In this document: piece after piece, positions 27,101 to 33,733 of the stretch
Position numbering within the stretch: position 1 is the first letter of the stretch
Layout: each line of letters opens with the position of its first letter
NCBI GenBank assembly: GCA_937893275.1
Contig: CALBIN010000185.1
Span: 1 to 36,053 of the forward strand
DNA length: 36,053 bases
Source of the DNA: an uncultured Opitutia bacterium
GTDB taxonomy: Bacteria > Verrucomicrobiota > Verrucomicrobiia > Opitutales > Seribacteraceae
Reading direction: 5' to 3'
The notes under the pieces: model-generated
Told to the model about the DNA's origin: nothing
Database searches by the model: none
The model's input: only the letters and a program-made list of their open reading frames with translations
Program-made: the position numbers and the translations under genes

Positions 27101-27139
27101 TGAAATTGCGTGTGGAGATTCGGCTGTCATTTGGCTCAT
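24116..27139 (-). CDS. gcvP: Glycine dehydrogenase (decarboxylating), P-protein, two-subunit-type halves fused in one chain
   Basis: The 1007-residue product is the PLP-dependent P-protein of the glycine cleavage system, which decarboxylates glycine and passes aminomethyl to the H-protein lipoate. The N-terminal half resembles GcvPA (RHYVSASEEDVKSMLETVG, TSYTPYQPERSQGTLM, NSSLYDRSMAIFEA). The C-terminal half resembles GcvPB (CYPLGSCTMKYNPLVNDWA, PVAGAQGELVGLKLFQAYH, KSAHGTNFATA) and carries the PLP lysine K751 in NNLHKTWTIPHGGGGPGD. The two halves are joined near residues 475-500. The standard long-chain P-protein is about 950 residues, so this is somewhat longer. ATG 27139 and ATG 27130 are both possible starts. 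No gcvT or gcvH and no glycine-riboswitch-like fold is visible upstream. Confidence 0.93.
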   Translation of the reverse strand: MSQMTAESPHAISGNLPPPLGYDPNEFPRELTRHYVSASEEDVKSMLETVGVDKLEDLFSHVPSEIRFSEPLELPEELSYQDLQASLHEMSEQTRLRTSFIGDGLPSWKVHPVVSYVSNLRPLTTSYTPYQPERSQGTLMTHWIYQCAMSALTGFEAVNSSLYDRSMAIFEAICCAIRLKRGSSTAIVAETLFPEDLDVLRTLTTDTDVSLAFATIDPSTGAIDLSALRQQAEALGDELACIVFPQVNSLGLLEEVDELTDLARDLGVKSVACVDPMLLAAGGLKPPSEFGAEGADFLAGEAQHMAIRPNFGGPGLGVFATRHNDKVRNMVRATPGRFVGKAKDENGRECLVMVLSTREQHIRKEKATSNVCSNQAFLATLAGAATLAKGESGMAEAVASARSNAIGTVKRIISRQGVSLAFPETPFFNEALLQLDKPVSEVMALGREADLHVGIDVSERVPGDSRTNLLKISFNDMTTEEDLEKLVSFFESIFPISIDNSVALPKLQTNKLRQGPTGLPEIAEAEIRDYYGKLAELNVSPDDACYPLGSCTMKYNPLVNDWAAGLPGFSEAHPQAPVEDVQGPLEVLYAIQEWFAKITGLPAVTTQPVAGAQGELVGLKLFQAYHRGRLDNDRDVVFIPKSAHGTNFATAVMAGFDPSTGIVHLEALPDGRVDPEDFDNKLATHGKRLCGVMITNPNTSGVFETEFKAIADKVHAAGGLVYMDGANMNAIAGQVNLGALGVDAVHNNLHKTWTIPHGGGGPGDAIVAVSQCLAEYLPGTQVVRSEDGLFRQVRTEKSIGSFHRHHGNFGHKVRALAYLLRLGKEGVPRMSALAVLSSRYLFEKLGKSYPTLPTGAIGTPRMHEFILTLNEEDFASIEAAGIPRSQAIPQVGKLFLDFGFHAPTVAFPEVYGLMIEPTESYTKAELDRFAESVIAIREIIHECPQALASAPHFTPIDRVDEVAANRNLILRERLDSLPAIPSNRMAASELLKLSISEIKKLILSQVN

Positions 27140-27453
27140 TGGTGTAAGAGTCTTTACTTTTTTTCCCTCAGACGTAACGAGAAATTATTCACATCTTTGA
27201 AATTAATTCTTTTTTAAGCCAAGCTACTTGGGTCAAGTCGTAACAATATGCATTGGTCGGCGTATCCTTTCTCGTTGAAAAAAGTCCATACATCTGGAAA
27301 ATCCATACCATATGTCTATCAATCGACTCATAACTTTAACCTTGTGCAAAGCTAGCCCTAAGCCAAGCTTTCATGCTTTGATTCCAATTGAATTCTTCTC
27401 TTAAGTCCTGAGTCCCCACAAAGACTATCTCTTTCCGCTAACCAAATTACGCC
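27140..27453. other. Intergenic region between gcvP and the second GYF_2 gene
   Basis: This 314-base AT-rich stretch lies between divergent genes and must hold both promoters. I see no convincing -35/-10 pair, no tRNA and no riboswitch. An 11-base direct repeat TAAGCCAAGCT occurs at 27215-27225 and 27359-27369, which may be chance. Confidence 0.5.
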
Positions 27454-29709
27454 ATGCAAATTCACATTAACAAGGATGGGCAGCCTTACGGGCCTTACAC
27501 CGTTGATCAACTCAGGGAATATGTTCAGCAAGGTCACTTCACCGAACAGGATTACGCCTGTTACGATGGCCAGAACTGGGTGACTGTTGCCCAAGTGCCC
27601 GGCTATGCCGGTGGGGCCCAGGCTCAACCGCAACATCCTCAGCAAGAGGCGCAGGCGCAGGCTCAAGCCTCCGCCCAACAAGCCCAAGCAGTTGCCCATC
27701 AACAAGCGCAGGTTGCCGAAGCACAGGCAATGGCTGCGGCTGCTACCGCCGCTGCTGCCAAGAAAAAGAAGATTATTTTGCTTTCGAGCATCGGTGGGGT
27801 TGCTGCTTGCCTGATAGTCGGATTATTGATTTGGGCTCCATGGTCGGGTGGAGATGATGGCGATTCCGGTGAAGACATTGCCGGTGCCGACGCTGATGGT
27901 GATGATTCCGAAAAGGATCAAGAGGGTGGCGATGTCGATAACGAGAATTCCCCGCCTGCATTGTCAGGCAATTCCTCGGGTTCCTTAAGCTTGCTGGACA
28001 GGGTTCCGTCCAGCGCTATGGCATTGGCTAAGTTGGACTTGAAGCAAATTCTCGACAAAAGCAAAAGCAGTCCGCAAGCCAAGTCGATGCTCGAGAATAT
28101 GGTGCCACCTCCCTTCAAGGGAGTTTTTGATGATCCCGCTTCCGTCGGCATCGATCTTTCCGAACCCTTATTGGCCTACTTTCTAGTCAACCCCGTGGAG
28201 CCTGACGAAGATCCCATGTCAGGGATTGCCGCCAAGGTTTCGGATTCCGCCAAACTAAAGGATTTTTTGCAGTCAATTGGTATTGATAAGGCTGCCAAAG
28301 ATCAGGAATCCAAGGATGGTTATGTATTGTGGGAAATGGATACTGATGAACATTACTTCGCATTCGGTGACGAAATAGTCATCTTGGTCGGATGCGACGG
28401 GACTAGTTTGCACGGGACTAAATTAGTTGTTGAAGAACTTGCTCGGTTTATGAACGCCGATGGCTCCGATTCTTTTGCCAAGTCTCACGATTTGTCTGTT
28501 CTTGATGCTAAGAAATACGATGCCGGTGTTTTCGTGAGCGCCGACAACTTGGCTTCCGTAGCCGATGGCCAGGACGTGCCCGACGAATTATTGGATTTGG
28601 GAGAAGGGGGATCTTTGTTCGGAGGATTGCGATTCGATGCCGGAGAAGTTGTGCTCGAATTTTCTGGTAAAGCACAAAACATCCCAGATCTAGGCGGTGG
28701 AGGTATTTCTTCGGCCTTGACGAAGTTTTTGAGCGCAGACGCCTTGGCGAACCTTTCGATGTCATTCAACCTCAAGAGCCTTGCCGAATTGGCGGAGACG
28801 GCCATTGAGTCGCAAGGTGGTCCTAGTTTGGACGACCCCGTTCCCAACATGAATTTCAAGCCCCGTGAGGTACTTGACGTTTTTCAGGGCGGATTTGCCT
28901 TTTCGGTCACTAAGTACACAGGAGATGGAGGAGGAGAGTCGGATATCGAAGGTTTTGAAACTTCACCGGGTGATTTCGGAGCTCCCGGAGATGCGGGAGC
29001 TGAGGCTGACCCTTTTGGTAGGCCTTCTGCAACTGTAGAGAATACAGCTGTAACAGATGAAGAAAATCCGTTTGGTGTTCCTTCGGGAAATCCGGCGGTG
29101 GAAGCTCCTCCATTCGCCGTGCCCGGTGGTTCGTCTGGTTCTTCGACCGCTTCCCCCGGAGGTTTCCCTGACAGTCCCGGGCTTCCTGCCGGTGGTCCTT
29201 CCGGCATGTCCCCTGATATGCCTCTACAGTTCGTTTTAGCGGCTTCTATTGACACTGCAAAGTTTCAATCCCTCTTGAGCAATCATCCTCCGGTTGCAGG
29301 TGTTATGGCCATGGCTGCCCTGGCTGGCGTTACCATAACACCGACCGAAGGCGCTTTGGTCGTCTCCACGTCGGACAACAAGGATGTCGCCGCCGCAGGT
29401 GGTTTTTCATCGTCCGTCAGTTCCTCTACTGCATCTATCTTCAAGGAACATGATTTCGTGGTCCAAGTAAGTTCGGAATCCATATTGAAGATGGTTAAGG
29501 AAGAAGTCAAAGGACCTGAGGCTTTGTTGATTGCGGGTGCCTTGACCAAGTTCGATGGTCTCGCCATAACCGCGGACAGTGGCAAGGGGGAGGGAACCTT
29601 TTCCCTCCGCTTGGGCATGTCAGATAAAAAGACTAACAGCCTAGCCGCAATTTTGGAGTTAGCCGCCCCCTTTGGCGCCATGTTGGGGTCAATCCCCGAC
29701 CAACCTTAA
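27454..29709 (+). CDS. GYF_2-domain membrane protein with large exported region
   Basis: The 751-residue product is not a known enzyme. Residues 1-50 are a GYF_2 domain (MQIHINKDGQPYGPYTVDQL, then NWVTVAQVPGY). Residues about 54-102 are a Gln/Ala-rich linker. KKKK then introduces one membrane helix (106-128, ending LLIWAPW), so the GYF_2 domain should face the cytoplasm. A very acidic stretch (131-165) follows outside, then a long region with LLDRVPSSAMALAKLDLKQIL and repeated alpha/beta elements that loosely recall secreted proteins of the DUF3352/DUF4836 type; that resemblance is by eye only. Residues about 495-600 are a Gly/Pro/Ser-rich low-complexity segment containing DPF (519-521) and NPF (538-540). 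It is convergent with a MORN/proline-rich lipoprotein gene 156 bases downstream. Confidence 0.78.
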   Translation: MQIHINKDGQPYGPYTVDQLREYVQQGHFTEQDYACYDGQNWVTVAQVPGYAGGAQAQPQHPQQEAQAQAQASAQQAQAVAHQQAQVAEAQAMAAAATAAAAKKKKIILLSSIGGVAACLIVGLLIWAPWSGGDDGDSGEDIAGADADGDDSEKDQEGGDVDNENSPPALSGNSSGSLSLLDRVPSSAMALAKLDLKQILDKSKSSPQAKSMLENMVPPPFKGVFDDPASVGIDLSEPLLAYFLVNPVEPDEDPMSGIAAKVSDSAKLKDFLQSIGIDKAAKDQESKDGYVLWEMDTDEHYFAFGDEIVILVGCDGTSLHGTKLVVEELARFMNADGSDSFAKSHDLSVLDAKKYDAGVFVSADNLASVADGQDVPDELLDLGEGGSLFGGLRFDAGEVVLEFSGKAQNIPDLGGGGISSALTKFLSADALANLSMSFNLKSLAELAETAIESQGGPSLDDPVPNMNFKPREVLDVFQGGFAFSVTKYTGDGGGESDIEGFETSPGDFGAPGDAGAEADPFGRPSATVENTAVTDEENPFGVPSGNPAVEAPPFAVPGGSSGSSTASPGGFPDSPGLPAGGPSGMSPDMPLQFVLAASIDTAKFQSLLSNHPPVAGVMAMAALAGVTITPTEGALVVSTSDNKDVAAAGGFSSSVSSSTASIFKEHDFVVQVSSESILKMVKEEVKGPEALLIAGALTKFDGLAITADSGKGEGTFSLRLGMSDKKTNSLAAILELAAPFGAMLGSIPDQP

Positions 29710-29865
29710 TTACAATTACTTAGAGCGGCTTAGTCCCGCTACAACAGCATGGAAGGTTTTCTCTGTAGTTGTCCTTTCAAGCGATGGCGATCAGCTTGAA
29801 TATGTGAAGCAGTGCTTTTGACCTTGAATTTCTCCACGGTCCTCCTGCTTCCTTTCGCCAAATTA

Positions 29866-31011
29866 TTATTCGGGCAAGCGGCCGTTTTGCCAATTGTTTC
29901 GCTCGATTACGTTTCCGGCATTGTCGTAGACGACTTCTTCACCATGCAACTTTCCATTGACTAGGGAGGCCATGCCTTTGAGAGAGCCGTTGTCGCGAAG
30001 GATTACGAATTTGCCTGTGAACGCTTGCCCGGTTTTCTTGATGTGCACTACGTCTATGCCGCCGATCACTTGGTTCTCGAAATAAATTTCCGCCTGGGAG
30101 GTAGTGCCTCGCCAAACTACTTCGTCCTCGCCCGTGGCGGGAGCTGTTGGCAGTGGTTTCGGTTCAGGTATCGGTTCAGGTGCCGGTGGAGCCGGCGGAG
30201 GTTCGGGGAGCGGAGCAAAGACTTCGGCGACTGAAGGCGGTGGGGGAGGCGGTACAGGATCGATAGGGGGTGAGGGAGTCGGGATTTCCGGAAACGGAGG
30301 CGGCGCAGGTGGCGACAAGGGCTCGACTGCTACAGGGGGTGTCGGCGTAATTGGTTTCGGGAGAGGTAGAGTTGGAATCGTTTCGACGACCAGAGGTGGT
30401 GCAGGTGCCGGATCCGGTGGCGGGGGTGGAGGAGGCGGCTCGATCTTGACCTCAACCACTTTTTGATCGGGTGGAGCTGGCAAAACCGGGACAGTCGAGG
30501 GTTCCGGTAGCGGTTCCGGCAATGCAGGAGGTTTTCCAGCCTTCCATCTTCCCACCAGTTGCGTGCTGTCCGAACGAGTCAAGATACCTTCGCCATCCTG
30601 CAAGTCGTTAGACCAACTACCTTGATAGCGAGCTCCGTTTGGAGAGACAAAGGTGCCTTCTCCGTGCCGTTTCCCGTTAAGAAATTCTCCAACGTAGCTG
30701 GAACCATTCGTCCACTTGTAGCTACCTCGTCCCGTACGTTTTCCGCTCAGGTATTCACCTTCGTAGATTTCACCTGAGGTCCAAGTGAATCGGCCTCTTC
30801 CATGTCGAGAGTCTTTTTCAAATTCCCCCTCGTACTTGGATTTATCTTTCCACTGGTAAGTACCCATGCCGTGTTTGCGCCCCGACCGGTCCACCATTCC
30901 TTCATAGCGACCGTCCGAGAAGTCGACAGTCGCCTGCTTCGATGAATTACAGGATGATAAAAACAAGACCATTGCTGCCAATGACACATGGGCGAAATAC
31001 AAGCCTTTCAT
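29866..31011 (-). CDS. Lipoprotein with classical MORN repeats and a proline-rich segment
   Basis: The start is set at ATG 31011, which puts a lipoprotein signal (LFLSSC, Cys21) at the N-terminus; an upstream ATG (31029) would add six residues. The product is 381 residues. About residues 38-160 hold five to six MORN repeats (RYEGMVDRSGRKHGMG, KYEGEFEKDSRHGRG, IYEGEYLSGKRTGRG, SYVGEFLNGKRHGEG, RYQGSWSNDLQDGEG). Residues about 170-290 are proline-rich (PPPPPPPDPAPAPP). A C-terminal domain (about 295-381) ends in MORN_2-like LVNGKLHGEEVVYDNAGN. No catalytic motif is seen. The arrangement (lipid anchor, MORN, Pro-rich) parallels the lipoprotein at 13462, but sequences are not close copies. It is convergent with the GYF_2 membrane protein gene. 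Confidence 0.82.
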   Translation of the reverse strand: MKGLYFAHVSLAAMVLFLSSCNSSKQATVDFSDGRYEGMVDRSGRKHGMGTYQWKDKSKYEGEFEKDSRHGRGRFTWTSGEIYEGEYLSGKRTGRGSYKWTNGSSYVGEFLNGKRHGEGTFVSPNGARYQGSWSNDLQDGEGILTRSDSTQLVGRWKAGKPPALPEPLPEPSTVPVLPAPPDQKVVEVKIEPPPPPPPPDPAPAPPLVVETIPTLPLPKPITPTPPVAVEPLSPPAPPPFPEIPTPSPPIDPVPPPPPPSVAEVFAPLPEPPPAPPAPEPIPEPKPLPTAPATGEDEVVWRGTTSQAEIYFENQVIGGIDVVHIKKTGQAFTGKFVILRDNGSLKGMASLVNGKLHGEEVVYDNAGNVIERNNWQNGRLPE

Positions 31012-31137
31012 TGATCCATGAAACAACATTCCAAGATTACGGGCAAGCGTGTAAATGGATTTCCCTTGGCTTGTGTTTTCCTAATTATATTTGCTTCTTG
31101 TCGGTAAATTCGCGAAAAGGAATCATTCAGTGCTAGC

Positions 31138-31225
31138 GGAGAGGTGGCAGAGTGGTCGAATGTGCCTGACTCGAAATCAGGTGTGCCGTAAGGTACCGGG
31201 GGTTCGAATCCCTCCCTCTCCGCCA
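31138..31225 (+). tRNA. tRNA-Ser (anticodon CGA)
   Basis: A class II cloverleaf is visible: acceptor stem GGAGAGG/CCTCTCC (31138-31144 with 31215-31221), D arm GCAGAGTGGTCGAATGTGC, anticodon stem CCTGA/TCAGG with loop CTCGAAA giving anticodon CGA, a long variable arm around TGTGCCGTAAGGTACC, and a T arm GGGGG TTCGAAT CCCTC. The discriminator is G (31222) and CCA is encoded (31223-31225). It reads UCG codons. Confidence 0.95.
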
Positions 31226-31259
31226 TTTCGTTAAACTTTGCCATAATTTCATTAGTGAC

Positions 31260-31439
31260 GTGAAAGAAGAAGATTCCGAATCCGAATTGCCCGAATGTAT
31301 AGAGGATTTTTGTGCCTATCCTGAAACCTGTCGCTGGAATCGCCGCTGTATGGAAGAAGGCATGCGAGAGAGCAAAAAAGCCAAAATGGTTCGTGAGGAA
31401 ACCCTTGGTCGCGAGGATGGCGACGAAATGGAAAAGTGA
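31260..31439 (+). CDS. 59-residue cysteine-containing protein coupled to the downstream lipoprotein gene
   Basis: A GTG at 31260 opens a 59-codon frame ending with TGA at 31437-31439. The last codons overlap the GTG start of the next gene by four bases (GTGA, 31436-31439), the usual sign of translational coupling, which is the main support for it being real. The product is very acidic at its N-terminus, then has four cysteines (C13, C18, C24, C30; spacing C-x4-C-x5-C-x5-C, with CAYPETCRWNRRC), then a basic to acidic helix-like tail. No signal peptide is seen, so the cysteines may bind a metal rather than form disulfides; this is inference. The family is not recognised. It starts 35 bases after tRNA-Ser. 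Confidence 0.6.
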   Translation: MKEEDSESELPECIEDFCAYPETCRWNRRCMEEGMRESKKAKMVREETLGREDGDEMEK

Positions 31440-33712
31440 AAAATTTGCTTTCAGGCTTGGTAGCGTTGCTTGTCTTTTGCGCGTCTTGCGGTGAGGAACA
31501 TTCTTCTGAGGAAAATAAAGGCGACTCATCCCTTGAAGGAAAGATTCGGCTCATTGAAAGAACTCGTGCGGAAGCTGACCGCAAAGTCTTTTTCAACGAG
31601 AAAGAAGCCCAGCGTCATGAAGCAGTGTTCGTCCGATTGTGGGATTCTATGCGTAGGGGTGAACCCTATGCCGCATTGAGCAAATTTCCCTACGAGAGAA
31701 TTAGTATTCCTCAGGCCAAGAAAACGACTTCTCTTTCCTTTGGACCATATCCGATCGAACATGTTGTTTTTACCGGGCAAGCGGAAACCTTGAAGCCGGA
31801 TGCGGTCAGAACAATTTTAGCCGGCGCCAAAGCTTCGGGTTGGCGCATCGAACAGAGCGAATGGCATCACGTGACTTTCATTCCTGCCGAGAGCGGAAGT
31901 AACGCCCGCTCTGAGGTGTCTTTTGAAATACATGCCGATAGAGCTGAAATTCCCAAGCGAAGTATATTGAAAGGAATCCTTGATGTGACTTGGGAGAACT
32001 CCGGGGATGAGATCAAAACGCCTATCCCGAAAAGTCTTTCCGTTCAAGATTTGCAAATCTTCGAGAGTAAGGGAGCTACACCTTTTCGAAAAATAGCCGT
32101 TATTGATCCGAAGTTTTTTCGGAAGCGACCTGCCTGTACCCCATTACTCGCGCAGGACCTGAATGGGGACGGTCTGTCCGAAATTGTCCTCGTTGGAGCT
32201 AATTTGCTCTTTATCAACCGAGGTGGCGGTCGTTTCGATCAGGCCGATTTTCTAAAAAATTCTCCCGACGCACCTCTTAACATAGGGGTACTTGCGGATT
32301 TTACGGGGGATGGTCGCATCGACTTTGTGGGCGCTTCTGAGAACGCATCCGAACTGCTTCTTTTCGATGGAGATGAAGGCGGCAATTTCGAGAAACCGGG
32401 ACGATCGTGTTTTGCCAGTCATTTGATTCTCCCTCAAACCCTTACGGCCGGTGACGTGGATGGTGATGGCGACTTGGACTTGTTTCTGGGTCAGTACCGA
32501 TCCCCTTATCTTGATGGTTCTATGCCCACGCCTTTTCATGATGCAAATGACGGCGACCCCGATTTCTTGCTTATCAACGATGGAACAGGCAAGTTCACCG
32601 ACTTGACGGAAGCTTCCGGTTTGGCGGTTAAGCGCAAGCGCCGAACCTATGCTTCCAGTTTAGTGGATTTGGATGATGACGGCGATCTAGACCTTGCAGT
32701 GACTGCAGACTTTGCAGGGTTGGACCTTTATGCCAACGACGGTATGGGCCACTTTCGAGAGATGACCGCAAAGTGGGCGCCGGAACGGCATGGTTTCGGC
32801 ATGTCCCATGTTTTTGGGGATCTGAACCGTGACGGTCGGCAGGATCTCTATTTCGTGGGCATGAGCTCGACTACTGCCCGTCGATTGGATCGGTTGGGGG
32901 TCACTCGAGCAGGTTTCCCGGAATACTCTCGCATGCGGGCTCCGATGACCTTTGGGAACCGTTTGCTTTTCGGCCGATCGGGGGGTGGTTTTCGCCAAGC
33001 TCCAATTGCCGATAAGGTGGCAAGGACTGGATGGGGATGGGGATGCGCCGCTCAAGATTTCGACAACGATGGCGACCTCGACCTTTTTGTTGCCAATGGG
33101 CATCTAAGCGGAAAGTCCTCACGGGATTATTGCACCACATATTGGTGTCACGACTTGTACGAGGGAAACTCTTCTAAAAACCCAATTCTGAAATCTTTTT
33201 TCGATCGTCAATTCAAAGGTAGTATCGGCCAGTCCATTTCGTGGAACGGTTACGAGCATAACGCGCTCTTTCTTAATAAAGGATATGGCGAAGACTTTCT
33301 CGGTGTTGGTTTCCTGCTTGGTGTTGCGGGCGAGTTTGATTCGCGTTCCGTCCTCACGGACGATCAGGATGGGGATGGGCTAGTCGACTTGCTGGTGGTG
33401 GAGTACGATACAAAGACTTTTGGGCAGCGAGTCCATGTCTACCGCAATGAGTGGCCGAACGCGGGCAACTGGATTGGAGCTCGTCTGCGTGGGTCGGCTA
33501 TTGGCGCCAAGGTGACTGTGAAGGCGGGAGAAAAGGTTTGGTCGCGAAGTCTAGTTACGGGAGATTCCTTTTCTGCCCAGAAGGCGAATGTCGTTCACTT
33601 CGGCCTAGGTGAATTGGCCGCCGTCGATTACTTGGAGGTGCGTTGGCCGGATGGGAAGTTTTCCCGCTTACCAACTCCAAAGACGAACCTTTACCACGAA
33701 ATTGCCCGCTGA
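31436..33712 (+). CDS. Lipoprotein with FG-GAP/VCBS repeats and C-terminal ASPIC/UnbV domain (CRTAC1-like)
   Basis: The 758-residue product begins with a lipoprotein signal (LVFCASC, Cys18). Residues about 40-215 are an unrecognised domain. From about 225 on come several FG-GAP/VCBS calcium-type repeats: DLNGDGLSEIVLVG, DVDGDGDLDLFLG, DLDDDGDLDLAVT, DLNRDGRQDLYFVG, DFDNDGDLDLFVANG and DQDGDGLVDLLVV, which form an integrin-like beta-propeller. The last 85 residues (NWIGARLRGSAIGAKVTV, SAQKANVVHFGLGE, LEVRWPDGK) are an ASPIC/UnbV domain. Such proteins are numerous in planctomycetes and verrucomicrobia and are thought to be surface binding proteins; the ligand is unknown. The GTG start overlaps the small Cys gene by four bases. 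Confidence 0.9.
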   Translation: MKNLLSGLVALLVFCASCGEEHSSEENKGDSSLEGKIRLIERTRAEADRKVFFNEKEAQRHEAVFVRLWDSMRRGEPYAALSKFPYERISIPQAKKTTSLSFGPYPIEHVVFTGQAETLKPDAVRTILAGAKASGWRIEQSEWHHVTFIPAESGSNARSEVSFEIHADRAEIPKRSILKGILDVTWENSGDEIKTPIPKSLSVQDLQIFESKGATPFRKIAVIDPKFFRKRPACTPLLAQDLNGDGLSEIVLVGANLLFINRGGGRFDQADFLKNSPDAPLNIGVLADFTGDGRIDFVGASENASELLLFDGDEGGNFEKPGRSCFASHLILPQTLTAGDVDGDGDLDLFLGQYRSPYLDGSMPTPFHDANDGDPDFLLINDGTGKFTDLTEASGLAVKRKRRTYASSLVDLDDDGDLDLAVTADFAGLDLYANDGMGHFREMTAKWAPERHGFGMSHVFGDLNRDGRQDLYFVGMSSTTARRLDRLGVTRAGFPEYSRMRAPMTFGNRLLFGRSGGGFRQAPIADKVARTGWGWGCAAQDFDNDGDLDLFVANGHLSGKSSRDYCTTYWCHDLYEGNSSKNPILKSFFDRQFKGSIGQSISWNGYEHNALFLNKGYGEDFLGVGFLLGVAGEFDSRSVLTDDQDGDGLVDLLVVEYDTKTFGQRVHVYRNEWPNAGNWIGARLRGSAIGAKVTVKAGEKVWSRSLVTGDSFSAQKANVVHFGLGELAAVDYLEVRWPDGKFSRLPTPKTNLYHEIAR

Positions 33713-33733
33713 CACGGCGGCAACCAAGTTCAA

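Noticed and set aside
27140-27453. Possible glycine riboswitch upstream of gcvP
   Set aside because: I could not fold the conserved aptamer cores; the region is AT-rich without the expected paired G-rich motifs.
29719-29745. Short hairpin AGCGG/CCGCT after the second GYF_2 gene
   Set aside because: Only five base pairs and no T run, so not a credible terminator.
30104-30466. A plus-strand Gly-rich open frame
   Set aside because: Same artefact, antisense to the Pro-rich segment of the second MORN lipoprotein.
31008-31529. A 173-codon minus-strand frame
   Set aside because: It runs across tRNA-Ser and the 59-residue gene in antisense; no domain is visible.
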